Shown: positions 1-8,932 of the stretch, one piece after another | Position numbering within the stretch: the stretch's first letter is position 1 | Layout: each line of letters starts with the position of its first letter | Position numbers and translations under genes: made by a program | Assembly: GCA_902601545.1 (NCBI GenBank) | Contig: CACKNR010000002.1 | Span: 1 to 64,000, forward strand | Source: an uncultured Pelagibacteraceae bacterium | GTDB lineage: Bacteria > Pseudomonadota > Alphaproteobacteria > Pelagibacterales > Pelagibacteraceae | Direction of reading: 5' to 3' | Length of the DNA stretch: 64,000 nucleotides | Notes under the pieces: generated by a model | Database searches by the model: none | What the model was told of the DNA's origin: nothing | What the model saw: only the letters and a program-made list of their open reading frames with translations

Positions 1-2
1 TT

Positions 3-1109
3 GTATCATTGTTGAAAATTATAACCTCACAAAAATTTAGAAAAAGTTTCAAAGATAGTTTTGGAAAAGAATTTAGGTATAATTGGTTTATCATGGATCA
101 TGTAGGATTTAAAAATAATCCTAGAAAAAGGGATTTAGGATTTTCAAAAATTTGGAACAGATATCAAAAATATTACAAAAAAAATAATATTAAAAATATT
201 GACGGTTTTCACTTTCATCATCATCCTATTCCATTTTCAAAATCTGCAAATCATTGTGCAACTCATTTCTTTAATAGTGACCCTGTAATATATCAAATTT
301 TAAACAGAAGAATTATTGAAAACTTTTGGTTTCCAAGTACTTTTAGGGCAGGTTTTCATGCTATACGGCCAGACAGCCACTGGTTTTTGGAACAATTTAT
401 TCCTTTTGATTTCTCAAATCAAAGTGTTACTGACGAAAAAAATAACTTTATAGATTTTAAAAAAGGTAGATTGGGTGATTGGAGAAGGGCAACAAAAAGT
501 TGGGAGCCATATCATCCAGATCACGATGATTATCAGAAAAAAGGAAAATGCAGGAGATGGTCTGCTAGATGTTTAAACATAGGCACAAGAGGAAGACTTT
601 TAAGAACAAAAGACATAGAACAAGCTTTTAAAGAAACTTCTAGAGGTAAATCTGCTGTCCTGTCTTTTACAAATCACGACTACAGAGATATGCAAGATGA
701 TATCTCAAATGTTTATAAAATGATCAAGTCTGTTTCGAAAAAATATCCAAAAGTAAAGTTTAAGTGGTCAGAGGCTAGAGAAGCAATGAGAAAATCCATA
801 AACATAAAAATAAATAAAAAGGCAAATATTAAACAAAAATTTCTAGGAAACATCTTACATATAAAATCAGATCAACCAATATTCGGACCACAACCTTACC
901 TAACAATCAAAACAAGTAAAAATCAGTATTTTCATGATAACTTTGATATACAAAGACCATTTTATGAATGGACATATACTTTAGACGAACAAACTATTCC
1001 TATGAATAATCTTAAAGTATTAGGATGGGCGGCAAATGATAGATTTGGAAGAACCTATATCTCTATATATAAACATAATAAAAGAAAATTTAAAATAAAT
1101 TTAATTTAA
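3..1109 (+). CDS. Polysaccharide deacetylase-like protein, 5' end cut by window
   Basis: The reading frame is open back to the first bases, and the first start-like codons in view are TTG, so the true start probably lies upstream of the window. The visible part is about 368 residues. A His-rich stretch (FHFHHHPIPF) is followed by FRAGFHAIRPDSHWFLEQ and, near residue 215, by SFTNHDYRD. This order (His motif, R-A-G motif, late His motif) resembles NodB/CE4 carbohydrate deacetylases, but the metal-binding Asp-Asp motif would be in the missing N-terminus. The gene sits 16 bases before a radical SAM gene in a surface-glycan island, so a role in trimming an N-acetylated sugar or glycan is a reasonable inference. 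The family call is moderate; the specific substrate is unknown. Confidence 0.5.
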   Translation, partial: VSLLKIITSQKFRKSFKDSFGKEFRYNWFIMDHVGFKNNPRKRDLGFSKIWNRYQKYYKKNNIKNIDGFHFHHHPIPFSKSANHCATHFFNSDPVIYQILNRRIIENFWFPSTFRAGFHAIRPDSHWFLEQFIPFDFSNQSVTDEKNNFIDFKKGRLGDWRRATKSWEPYHPDHDDYQKKGKCRRWSARCLNIGTRGRLLRTKDIEQAFKETSRGKSAVLSFTNHDYRDMQDDISNVYKMIKSVSKKYPKVKFKWSEAREAMRKSINIKINKKANIKQKFLGNILHIKSDQPIFGPQPYLTIKTSKNQYFHDNFDIQRPFYEWTYTLDEQTIPMNNLKVLGWAANDRFGRTYISIYKHNKRKFKINLI

Positions 1110-1125
1110 TAATTAATTATAACGA

Positions 1126-2442
1126 ATGAAAAAAATAAGTTGTAGATTTCTACAAAGAGCCATTTACTACGCGCCAGATGAATTAAGACATTGCTGTCAG
1201 CGATATTACGTTAAGGGTAAATTAATGGGTGATGTAAAAGTTTTATCTGCAAAAAATAATTCCGATGTTTCTTTAGAAAATATAATTAAAGCAAAAAATG
1301 AATTAATTGAAAAAATAAATAAAGGGGAAAAAACAGATTGTTACGGTTGTCCTCTCTTGGAAAAAGCAGAGTGGAAAAAAGTAGAGGATGAAAAATTTGA
1401 CCATATTTCAATTGAGCATCATGCAAAGTGTAATATGAGATGCAGGTATTGTAGCGATACTTACTATGGAGGAAAATTAGCAAATTATGATATTCAAAAA
1501 AGTTTAAATGAGTTGATTACCAATAATAAGATTCGCGACGATGTACAAGTAGCTTGGGGAGGTGGAGAACCAACAATAGTAAAAGATTTTGATAAGATAA
1601 TTGAATTAGTAAACAAAAAAATTAAACCTAAAACACAAAGATTTTTTTCTAATGCTATTAATTATTCTGAAATAATTGCTGAATTAATGAAAAAAAATGA
1701 GGCAACTTTAACTACAAGTGTTGATGCTGGATCAATTGAAACTTTCAAGCTAGTCAGGAAAGTAAATCAATATGAAAAGGTGCTAAAAAATTTAAAAAAA
1801 TACTATGAACAGTCACCAAATAATTTAATAATAAAGTATATACTTACCGAAGATAATTCTTCGATAAGTGAAATTGAGAGCTTCGTAAAAGATATGAAAA
1901 AATATGGTTTATCTAACGCGAATTTTTTAATAAGTAGTAATTACTATGATGAAAAATTATCTTTAGATCAAGGTATCACAATTATTTATTTTCATCACCT
2001 TTTAATTAAAAACAACGCCACTACATGTGCTTTAGATGAGCATGTAAGACCCAGAATTAACAAGATTGCTTCAACTTTACTTAACGAAAACAGGTTGTTA
2101 GAAAAATATCCAGACACAATTAAAAATATAATTCAGGATCTTAAAGAAAAGAAAAAATCTGTCAAAAATATAATCGTTTGGGGCGTGGGTCCATATGCTA
2201 ATTTGTTATTAAATAATTCTGTTACATTTGCAGAGTCCAACGTGGAGTTTTTTGTGGATAGTAATCCTCATAAGCAAGGAAAAAAATTTAGAAACTCTAC
2301 AGTTTTAAAACCTGATCAAATTTTGAAATCCAATTTACCAATATTAATAGCTGCAAGTTTTTGGTACCACGACATCGTAAAGCAAATAAAATCAGAATAT
2401 AAAGTGGACACCAGTAGAATCTTATCTAGTTCTATAATTTAA
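1126..2442 (+). CDS. Radical SAM protein with C-terminal nucleotide-binding-like domain
   Basis: A 438-residue protein. Near residue 100 it carries the CX3CX2C motif CNMRCRYC that binds the 4Fe-4S cluster used to cleave S-adenosylmethionine. This is followed by WGGGEPT, the GGE-type motif that contacts SAM. Additional cysteines occur before the core (CC near 24 and CYGC near 73). From about residue 345 the fold appears to change: IIVWGVGPYANLLL followed by VEFFVDSNPHKQG looks like a Rossmann-type domain, as found at the C-terminus of some sugar-modifying enzymes. The ATG of the next gene directly follows the stop, which implies one transcript. The substrate cannot be read from sequence; a carbohydrate or small glycan intermediate is inferred from context. 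Confidence 0.75.
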   Translation: MKKISCRFLQRAIYYAPDELRHCCQRYYVKGKLMGDVKVLSAKNNSDVSLENIIKAKNELIEKINKGEKTDCYGCPLLEKAEWKKVEDEKFDHISIEHHAKCNMRCRYCSDTYYGGKLANYDIQKSLNELITNNKIRDDVQVAWGGGEPTIVKDFDKIIELVNKKIKPKTQRFFSNAINYSEIIAELMKKNEATLTTSVDAGSIETFKLVRKVNQYEKVLKNLKKYYEQSPNNLIIKYILTEDNSSISEIESFVKDMKKYGLSNANFLISSNYYDEKLSLDQGITIIYFHHLLIKNNATTCALDEHVRPRINKIASTLLNENRLLEKYPDTIKNIIQDLKEKKKSVKNIIVWGVGPYANLLLNNSVTFAESNVEFFVDSNPHKQGKKFRNSTVLKPDQILKSNLPILIAASFWYHDIVKQIKSEYKVDTSRILSSSII

Positions 2443-3525
2443 ATGTATATAGAAAAATTAAAAGATAACGACTGGAAATCTTTTGAAATTTTTGTAAAAA
2501 AAAATTTAGTAAAATCGTTTATTTCTAAAAAAATTTTTAACTCTTTTTGGTTCAAACAAAATAATAATTGGAATATCGAAATTGCGAAAAACGACAAAGG
2601 TCAGATAATCGCAATTAATATGATTATAAAAACTTTATGCAAATTTAAAAATAAGAAAAAAATATTTGTTTGGACAAGCACCGCATTTGCAAATTGCGAG
2701 GCAAGAAAATCAGGAATATTTGCTTTAATGATAATAAAAATACATAGATCTTACCCAATAATCGGCGCTTTATGCGGAAACCGTAATTCATTGCCAATTA
2801 ATAAAAAATTAGGCGATGATCTAAATGGGCTTAAATTAAGAAGATTTATTTTTATTCATAACAAAAAAATTTTGAAAATTTTAAAAAAAAAAACTCATAA
2901 AGAAATTAGAAAATTAAGATTTAAAAAAATCAAAAAGAATGAACCTGAACTTTTCACTGAGTGGACAAACTATGTTCCAAAAGATATAGATAAACTCTGG
3001 AAGAATTTCTCGTCTCAATTTGATTTATGTATTAATAAAGATTATCAATTTTTGAAAAATAGATATGAACAAAGTCCCTATCAAAAATATAATTTTATAG
3101 TTATAAGAAATAATAAAAATTTTTTGATTGGATTAGGTGTTGTAAGACCTCAAAAAACTAAAGCAGGAAACTGTATTAGAATTGTAGAGTTTATGAGCTT
3201 AAAAGGTTATGAATACATAGTCTGGAACTCTATTATTTTACAGTGTGAAAAAAGAAAAGGTATATTCTCAGATTTTATGGTAGTTGGAGAGAGTCAAGAT
3301 AAATATTTATTAAAATTAGGTTTTAAATTAGCAAATAAAAACAAATTATTTAAACAAATCCCAAATTTATTATCTCCTTTAGAATTTAGAGACTGGTCTT
3401 ACTCATTTCATGTCGGAGGAAAATTATTAAATAAAATAAGAACTATTAAATCAAAAAAAAAAATTTGGTTTACCAAAGGAGATGGTGATAGAGACTGGCC
3501 TACACCAAGTGATATAAAAAATTGA
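2443..3525 (+). CDS. GNAT-like acyltransferase of the glycan island
   Basis: A 360-residue basic protein starting at ATG immediately after the preceding stop codon. The N-terminal 180 residues look like a GNAT N-acyltransferase half: a conserved aromatic WFKQNNNW region, then ARKSGIFALMI in the position of the acetyl-CoA loop, and GNRNSLPINKKLG. The C-terminal half repeats a GNAT-like layout less clearly and ends in a distinctive WFTKGDGDRDWPTP tail. Proteins of this kind often sit in nonulosonic-acid or O-antigen loci. The next gene overlaps its stop by a TTGA start/stop junction. Acylation of an amino sugar is inferred; the exact donor and acceptor are unknown. Confidence 0.5.
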   Translation: MYIEKLKDNDWKSFEIFVKKNLVKSFISKKIFNSFWFKQNNNWNIEIAKNDKGQIIAINMIIKTLCKFKNKKKIFVWTSTAFANCEARKSGIFALMIIKIHRSYPIIGALCGNRNSLPINKKLGDDLNGLKLRRFIFIHNKKILKILKKKTHKEIRKLRFKKIKKNEPELFTEWTNYVPKDIDKLWKNFSSQFDLCINKDYQFLKNRYEQSPYQKYNFIVIRNNKNFLIGLGVVRPQKTKAGNCIRIVEFMSLKGYEYIVWNSIILQCEKRKGIFSDFMVVGESQDKYLLKLGFKLANKNKLFKQIPNLLSPLEFRDWSYSFHVGGKLLNKIRTIKSKKKIWFTKGDGDRDWPTPSDIKN

Positions 3526-4139
3526 AAAAAAATATTTTAATTGTCTGTGGAGGCGGCCATGGCGTGGCTTGTGTTGATGTTATAGAAAAAACAAATAAAT
3601 TTAAAATAATTGGTTTTATTGATAAAAAGAAAAAAACAAAAGATAAGTTATGTGGATATAAATTTTTAGGTAACGATCAAAAACTAAAAGATTTTAGAAA
3701 AAAAACAAATATTGCTTTTAATGGAGCGGGACATATAAAAAATAATATATTAAGAAAAAAAATTTTTTACAAATTAAAAAAAATGGATTTTAAAGTACCT
3801 ACAATAATTTCACCAAATGCTATCATCGCCAAGACTTCAAAATTAAAAGAAGGCACAATAATTATGCATGGAGTTTTAATAAATTCAAATTCAATGATAG
3901 GAAAAAATTGTATTATAAATTCTAAAGCTCTATTAGAACATGATGTTATTATTGAGGATCATTGTCATATCTCAACTGGAGTAATTGTAAACGGAAATAC
4001 AATAATCGGAAAAAATTCGTTCATAGGCTCGGGTTCAGTAATAGGTAACGGAGTTAAAATTGGGAAAAACTGCATAATTTCTGCAGGCAGCACAGTATTA
4101 AAAGATTTAGCTAATGACACATTATACAAAAAAAAATAG
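3522..4139 (+). CDS. neuD: NeuD/PglD-type sugar O- or N-acetyltransferase
   Basis: A 205-residue protein with the two-part architecture of the NeuD/PglD/LegH family. The N-terminal Rossmann-like nucleotide-sugar-binding domain begins ILIVCGGGHG and continues to IIGFIDKK. The C-terminal left-handed beta helix is built from hexapeptide repeats, visible from about residue 95 on as SKLKEGTIIMHGVLINSN and then IGKNCIINSKALLEHD, where His is the expected general base. The start is TTG overlapping the previous TGA (TTGA), consistent with translational coupling. Adjacent neuB and neuC suggest that it acetylates a legionaminic or related nonulosonic-acid precursor. Family assignment is firm; the position acetylated is inferred. 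Confidence 0.82.
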   Translation: MKKNILIVCGGGHGVACVDVIEKTNKFKIIGFIDKKKKTKDKLCGYKFLGNDQKLKDFRKKTNIAFNGAGHIKNNILRKKIFYKLKKMDFKVPTIISPNAIIAKTSKLKEGTIIMHGVLINSNSMIGKNCIINSKALLEHDVIIEDHCHISTGVIVNGNTIIGKNSFIGSGSVIGNGVKIGKNCIISAGSTVLKDLANDTLYKKK

Positions 4140-5133
4140 AACGTTAATAATTGCAGAGATAGGAGTTAATCATAATGGTAAAATTGAACTTGCAAAAAAA
4201 TTAATTAACTTAGCCTCAAAAGCTGGAGCAGATATCGTAAAATTTCAAAGCTATAGAACTGAAGAATTAGTAACAGCAAAAAGTCGTTTAGCAGAATATC
4301 AAAAGAAAAAGTCAAATATTAAAAATCAATTTCAACTATTAAAAAAATATGAACTAAATGAAAATCAAATTAAATCATTGCAAAAATTTGCAATAAAAAA
4401 AAAAATTGAATTTTTACTATCCCCTTTTGATTTAGAAAGTATAAAGCTTATAAAAAAACTTAATTGCAAAAGAATTAAAATTCCTTCAGGTGAAATTAAT
4501 AATCTCCCTTATTTGGAAAAAATAGGAGAATTAAAAAAAGACGTCATTCTCTCTTCCGGAATGAGTTCAATTGAAGAAATAGGAAATGCAATTAAAATAT
4601 TATTAAAAAAGGGTACGAAAAAAAAACAAATTACAGTTTTACATTGTAACACTTCATATCCTTCTCCAGCAAAAGACTTAAATCTAAAAGCTATGAGAAG
4701 TATAAAAGATAAATTTAATGTGAAAGTAGGGTACTCAGATCACTCCAATAATAGTGAGACCCCAATAATTGCAGTATCTTTAGGCGCTAGTATTTTTGAA
4801 AAGCATCTAACATTAAGTAGAAAAATGAAAGGTCCCGACCACTCGTCTAGTTTTGATTTCAAGCTATTTTCTAGGTTAGTAAAAAATATTAGAAATACAG
4901 AAATTATACTGGGAGGTAATAATAAAATAATTTCTGAAAGTGAAAAAAAAAATATAAATTTAGTGAGGAAATCAATAGTTGCATCGCAGATGATAAAAAA
5001 GAACGAAAAGTTTACCACAAGAAATATCACAACAAAAAGACCAGGAGATGGAATAAGCCCAATGAATTTTAAAAAAATTTTGGGTAAAAAAGCTAAAAAA
5101 TCTTTTTTAAAAGATGAAATTATTTTTGTATGA
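4114..5133 (+). CDS. neuB: N-acetylneuraminate/legionaminate synthase (NeuB family)
   Basis: A 339-residue enzyme that condenses phosphoenolpyruvate with a six-carbon amino sugar to make a nine-carbon acid (sialic, legionaminic or pseudaminic). The NeuB TIM-barrel signature is clear: IIAEIGVNHNG at residue 11, DIVKFQSYRTEELVT, IKIPSGEINNLPYL, LHCNTSYPSP, and GYSDHS followed by EKHLTL. The last 60 residues (RKSIVASQMIKKNE to RPGDGISP) form the SAF/antifreeze-like domain typical of the family. The ATG overlaps the end of the acetyltransferase by 26 bases, and no alternative start exists nearer the core. Its position before neuC and ptmEFBA points to the legionaminate branch rather than true sialic acid. 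Confidence 0.93.
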   Translation: MTHYTKKNRTLIIAEIGVNHNGKIELAKKLINLASKAGADIVKFQSYRTEELVTAKSRLAEYQKKKSNIKNQFQLLKKYELNENQIKSLQKFAIKKKIEFLLSPFDLESIKLIKKLNCKRIKIPSGEINNLPYLEKIGELKKDVILSSGMSSIEEIGNAIKILLKKGTKKKQITVLHCNTSYPSPAKDLNLKAMRSIKDKFNVKVGYSDHSNNSETPIIAVSLGASIFEKHLTLSRKMKGPDHSSSFDFKLFSRLVKNIRNTEIILGGNNKIISESEKKNINLVRKSIVASQMIKKNEKFTTRNITTKRPGDGISPMNFKKILGKKAKKSFLKDEIIFV

Positions 5134-6296
5134 AAAAATTAATCGTAATTACTGGAAGTAGATCAGAGTACGGTTTATTGAAAAACCTGATTGAACTTTT
5201 AAAAAATGATAAAAAGATAAATCTAAAATTAGTTGTAACAGGAAGTCACTTATCAAAAAAATTTGGATCAAGCAATAAAGAGATTAAAAATGATGGTATA
5301 AAAATATCAAAAAAAATTAAAATTCTAAACTCTGGCGACTCTCCAAGTTCGATTAATAAGTTTTTTGCTAAAGGGGTTGTGGAATTCTCAAAATATCTTT
5401 CTAATGAAAAACCTGATAGCATAATTATTTTAGGTGACCGATACGAAATATTTTCAGCAGCTATATCTGCAAGTTTTTTAAATATTCCTATAATTCACAT
5501 TAATGGAGGGGATAGCACAGAGGGTGCGATAGATGAATTTATAAGACACTCAATCACGAAAATGTCATGGTTACATTTTGTTACAAATAATTTAAGCAAA
5601 AAAAGAATTTTAAATATGGGCGAGAACCCTAAAAATATTTTTTGCGTTGGTAGCTTAGGGGTCGAAAGAATTAAAAAGACAAAATTTTTAGACAAAGATT
5701 TATTAAAAAAAGAATTGAAGATTGATTTAAAAAAGAAAACTATTCTTATTACCTATCATTCAGAGACTAAATCAAAAAATACTCCAGAAAAAGATCTAAA
5801 AGAAATAATTAATGCATTATCTAAAATTAAAGAAACTAATTTAGTTTTTACTGCACCTAATGCAGATATATTTAATAATTCAATTTTTAAAATGATAAAT
5901 AATTTCATAAAAGAAAAAAGAAATTGCTTTTACTTTAGATCACTTGGATTTTTGAAATATATTTCTTTACTTAAACATTCAGACTGCGTTTTAGGCAATT
6001 CCTCAAGTGGTATTATTGAAGCCCCATCTTTAAATATACCAACTATTAATATTGGTGACCGCCAAAAAGGAAGAATTTGTGCTAATAGTGTTATAAACTG
6101 CCCTCCAAATAGAAAAATTATTTTCAAAAAGATTACAAAAGTATTAAGTGAAAGTCACAAAAAACAATTAATGAATATAAATAATCCTTACTATATGAGG
6201 AATACTGCTAAAAGAATTTATAATATTATAAAAAATTCTAAAAAACCTAAAAATCTAAAAAAGAAATTTTACTTTAATGAAAAACTTTTTAATTAA
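5130..6296 (+). CDS. neuC: Hydrolysing NDP-GlcNAc-type 2-epimerase (NeuC/LegG)
   Basis: A 388-residue GT-B-fold enzyme of the UDP-N-acetylglucosamine 2-epimerase family. Landmarks are TGSRSEYGLLKNLI at the N-terminus, LGDRYEIFSAA, INGGDSTEGAIDEFIRHS, the GNSSSGIIEAPSLNIPTINIG nucleotide-binding motif split around residue 292, and GDRQKGR. The hydrolysing subtype (NeuC/LegG) releases the nucleotide and gives the free mannose-configured sugar that NeuB uses. It overlaps neuB by four bases (ATGA) and overlaps the next gene by 20 bases, so it is part of one operon. The nucleotide may be GDP rather than UDP, because a PtmE-type nucleotidyltransferase follows; that is inferred from the Campylobacter pathway. 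Confidence 0.9.
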   Translation: MKKLIVITGSRSEYGLLKNLIELLKNDKKINLKLVVTGSHLSKKFGSSNKEIKNDGIKISKKIKILNSGDSPSSINKFFAKGVVEFSKYLSNEKPDSIIILGDRYEIFSAAISASFLNIPIIHINGGDSTEGAIDEFIRHSITKMSWLHFVTNNLSKKRILNMGENPKNIFCVGSLGVERIKKTKFLDKDLLKKELKIDLKKKTILITYHSETKSKNTPEKDLKEIINALSKIKETNLVFTAPNADIFNNSIFKMINNFIKEKRNCFYFRSLGFLKYISLLKHSDCVLGNSSSGIIEAPSLNIPTINIGDRQKGRICANSVINCPPNRKIIFKKITKVLSESHKKQLMNINNPYYMRNTAKRIYNIIKNSKKPKNLKKKFYFNEKLFN

Positions 6297-7332
6297 ACCT
6301 TCAGCCAAAATTAAAATTGCATTAAATCAACTAAGCAAATCTGGTGAGAGATGTTTAGTTGTTATTAATAATAAAAATAAACTTCTAGGTACACTAACCG
6401 ATGGGGACGTTAGAAAATCTATTTTAAAAGGAAGTTCATTAAATTCAAAAATTGAAAAAATTTATCAAAAAAAACCAATATATGTTTTAAAAAATCGATA
6501 TTCGTCTAGCAAAATCAAAGATATTTTTATTAGTAAAAGAATTGATCTAATTCCAGTTTTAGACAAAAAAATGAGGGTTGTAAACATTATCTATTTTGAC
6601 GATATATTTGGAAATAAAAAAGGACTCAGAGATAATAGAAAAAATTTAACAGAAATAATAATAATGGCAGGAGGAAAAGGTTCAAGGCTTGAACCATTCA
6701 CCAACGTTCTGCCAAAACCTTTAATTCCAATTAATGGGAAACCAATTATTGAACATATTTTAGAAATTTTCCAAAAACAGAAATTTGTTAATTTTAACAT
6801 ATCAATAAATTTTAAAAGTAAAATTTTAAAATCTTTTTTTTCTGAAATGTCGGAAAAACCTAAAATTTCTTTTATTGAGGAAAATAAGCCTTTAGGTACA
6901 GCCGGCAGCTTAAATTTAATGAAAAAAAAAACAAAAAAACCAATTATTGTTTCTAACTGTGACACTATTTTAAATTTAAACTTTAACGAATTGCTTAATT
7001 TTCATAACTTAAATAAAAATTCAATAACACTTGTTGCATCTAAAAAAGAATTTACGATTCCTTATGGTAATTGTGAATTAGATAAAAAAGGAAATCTTAA
7101 AAATTTGAGAGAAAAGCCAAAAGCAAAATATTTTATAAATGTAGGTTTGTATGTGATAGAACCAAAATTATTAAAAATAATCCCGAAAAATAAACATTAT
7201 GATATGACCGACCTTATATCAGCTACAAAAAAAAGAGGTCATCAAATAGGTGTATACCCTATCGGTGAAAAAGATTGGACAGACGTAGGCCAATGGCATG
7301 AATATAGAAAAGCTGTAGATAAGATGTTATGA
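6277..7332 (+). CDS. ptmE: CBS-domain sugar-1-phosphate nucleotidyltransferase (PtmE-like)
   Basis: A 351-residue fusion. Residues 1-115 form a CBS-domain pair (LLGTLTDGDVRKSIL is a typical CBS strand-helix, followed by DLIPVLDK). From about residue 125 there is a nucleotidyltransferase with MAGGKGSRLEPFTNVLPKPL, GKPIIEHIL, SNCDTILN and DWTDVGQW. This architecture is that of PtmE of Campylobacter, which charges glucosamine-1-phosphate with GMP to start GDP-legionaminic precursor synthesis. The placement after neuC and before the oxidoreductase is identical. The CBS pair probably senses an adenine nucleotide or product, which is a family-level expectation only. Confidence 0.85.
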   Translation: MKNFLIKPSAKIKIALNQLSKSGERCLVVINNKNKLLGTLTDGDVRKSILKGSSLNSKIEKIYQKKPIYVLKNRYSSSKIKDIFISKRIDLIPVLDKKMRVVNIIYFDDIFGNKKGLRDNRKNLTEIIIMAGGKGSRLEPFTNVLPKPLIPINGKPIIEHILEIFQKQKFVNFNISINFKSKILKSFFSEMSEKPKISFIEENKPLGTAGSLNLMKKKTKKPIIVSNCDTILNLNFNELLNFHNLNKNSITLVASKKEFTIPYGNCELDKKGNLKNLREKPKAKYFINVGLYVIEPKLLKIIPKNKHYDMTDLISATKKRGHQIGVYPIGEKDWTDVGQWHEYRKAVDKML

Positions 7333-8228
7333 AAAAAATTTTAATATTTGGTTATGGCTCAATAGGTAGAAAACATGGGAGAATTTTATCTAACTTGATT
7401 TCTAAAAGTAAAATTATTTTTTTCACAAATCAAAAAAAATGTAAGTATAAATCAATCAATAATTTTAGAGATGCAAGATTATTCAATCCAGATTACATTA
7501 TCTTAAGCAAACCTACAAGCGAGCATGAAAAGTTTGCTAAACTTATTGAAAAAAATTTTAAAAAAAAAAAAGTTTTGATAGAAAAGCCAGCATATTTCAA
7601 GAGTGATAAATTTAGATTAAAAAAAAATCTTTACTTCGTTGGTTACAATTTAAGGTTTAGCCCAGTTTTAAAAAAAATAAAAAATCTAATTCTAAACAAA
7701 AAAATTATTGATATAAACGTTGTTTGTTCCTCTTACTTACCTAGCTGGAGAAAAAATATAGAATATTCAAAATCCTCCAGTGCAAAAAAAAAATATTATG
7801 GAGGAGTACTATTCGATTTAAGTCATGAAATAGATTATTTAAATTGGATTTTTGGAGATTTAAAGATACATCACTTTCGATACAAAAAAATTTCAAACTT
7901 AAGAATAGAAACTAAGGATAGTTTAATTATAATAGGATCAATAAAGAATAAACAAGTTTTAATCAATCTGAATTTCTTTAGTAAAATTCAAAAAAGAGAA
8001 ATAATCATTAATACTAAAGATTATTCAATACTTGGTAATATTTTAAAAAATGAATTAGAGATTTTTAGTAAAAAGAAATTAAAAAAAATAAGATTTAAAA
8101 AAATTAAAGATGAAACTTATATTAAAATGCATAAGGAAATTCTAAACCACCAAAAAAAAAAAAAATCAGTTTGCAAACTTGAAAACGCTTTGCAAACCGT
8201 AAAAATAATCAAGAAAATTAATAAATAA
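7329..8228 (+). CDS. ptmF: Gfo/Idh/MocA oxidoreductase (PtmF-like)
   Basis: A 299-residue NAD(P)-dependent oxidoreductase. The Rossmann dinucleotide-binding loop is at the N-terminus (ILIFGYGSIGRKHGR) and the family EKP motif is at about residue 89 (VLIEKPAYF). The C-terminal domain shows the GGVLFDLSHEIDYLNWIFG motif common in the Gfo/Idh/MocA family. In Campylobacter the equivalent gene, ptmF, works with ptmA and ptmE to supply glucosamine-phosphate for legionaminic acid. A run of 14 consecutive A bases (8152-8165) encodes a Lys stretch near the C-terminus, unusually long even in this AT-rich DNA. It overlaps ptmE by four bases. Confidence 0.82.
   Translation: MKKILIFGYGSIGRKHGRILSNLISKSKIIFFTNQKKCKYKSINNFRDARLFNPDYIILSKPTSEHEKFAKLIEKNFKKKKVLIEKPAYFKSDKFRLKKNLYFVGYNLRFSPVLKKIKNLILNKKIIDINVVCSSYLPSWRKNIEYSKSSSAKKKYYGGVLFDLSHEIDYLNWIFGDLKIHHFRYKKISNLRIETKDSLIIIGSIKNKQVLINLNFFSKIQKREIIINTKDYSILGNILKNELEIFSKKKLKKIRFKKIKDETYIKMHKEILNHQKKKKSVCKLENALQTVKIIKKINK
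8152..8165 (+). repeat. Poly-A tract of 14 bases inside ptmF
   Basis: An uninterrupted run of 14 A within the coding region near the 3' end of the oxidoreductase gene. Other long A-runs in the island reach 11 or 12 (for example about 7560-7571, 18043-18054 and 28717-28728), so this is the longest seen. Such a tract can slip in replication or transcription and would shift the frame of the last 20 or so residues. It may simply reflect Lys codon use in an AT-rich genome. Confidence 0.8.
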
Positions 8229-8932
8229 TGTCAAAACAAATTCTTTGTACAATTTGTGCTCGTAAAGGTTCAAAAGGAATAAAAGGTAAAAATTTGAGAA
8301 TAGTTAGAGGGAAACCCTTAATTTACCACACTATAAAACAAGCATTAAAGTCCAAATTATTTAAAAAAGTTGTCATATCAACAGACTCAAAAAAAATAAA
8401 AAAATTAGCAATTAAATATGGAGCTGAGGGTTGGTTCCTTAGACCAAAAAAACTTTCCTCAAGCTATGCGTCTAAACTTGATGTTGTTAGACATTGCCTA
8501 AAAGAGTCAGAAAAAAATTTTAATTCTAGATTTGATGTAATAATCGATTTGGATGTTACTTCACCGTTAAGAAAAATAATCGATATAAAAAGATCTTTAA
8601 AACTTTTTTATAAAAAAAAAGCATCAAACTTAGTTTCAGCAACCATTTCCAGAAAAAATCCGTATTTTAATATAGTTGAATTTAATAAAAAAAGAGGCCT
8701 GGGAGTTAAAACTTCAAAAAAACTTACTCATCCTATTTTAAGAAGACAGAGTGCGCCAATAACTTATGACTTAAATGCTTCGATTTATATTTGGAGAAGA
8801 AATCATTTGCTCACAAAAAAAAGACTTCTTAATAAAAATACTGCACTTTTTGTGATGCCTCCTGAGAGATCTATTGATATTGATGATGATTTTGACTTAC
8901 AAATAGTAGAAAGATTAAAAAATGAAAATTAA
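8228..8932 (+). CDS. ptmB: CMP-nonulosonic acid synthetase (NeuA/PtmB/LegF family)
   Basis: A 234-residue cytidylyltransferase that activates a nine-carbon acid with CTP to the CMP-sugar used by transferases. The family P-loop-like motif ARKGSKGIKGKNLR is at residues 11-24. KPLIYHTI, VVISTDSKKI, and the Mg-binding region around DVIIDLDVTSPLR follow, as does RRQSAPITYDLNASIYIWRR. It starts at the base where the previous gene ends (TAATG) and overlaps ptmA by 11 bases. Its position between ptmF and ptmA matches the Campylobacter order, so CMP-legionaminate synthetase is the best call. A second, more distant family member lies at 17869-18513. Confidence 0.9.
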   Translation: MSKQILCTICARKGSKGIKGKNLRIVRGKPLIYHTIKQALKSKLFKKVVISTDSKKIKKLAIKYGAEGWFLRPKKLSSSYASKLDVVRHCLKESEKNFNSRFDVIIDLDVTSPLRKIIDIKRSLKLFYKKKASNLVSATISRKNPYFNIVEFNKKRGLGVKTSKKLTHPILRRQSAPITYDLNASIYIWRRNHLLTKKRLLNKNTALFVMPPERSIDIDDDFDLQIVERLKNEN

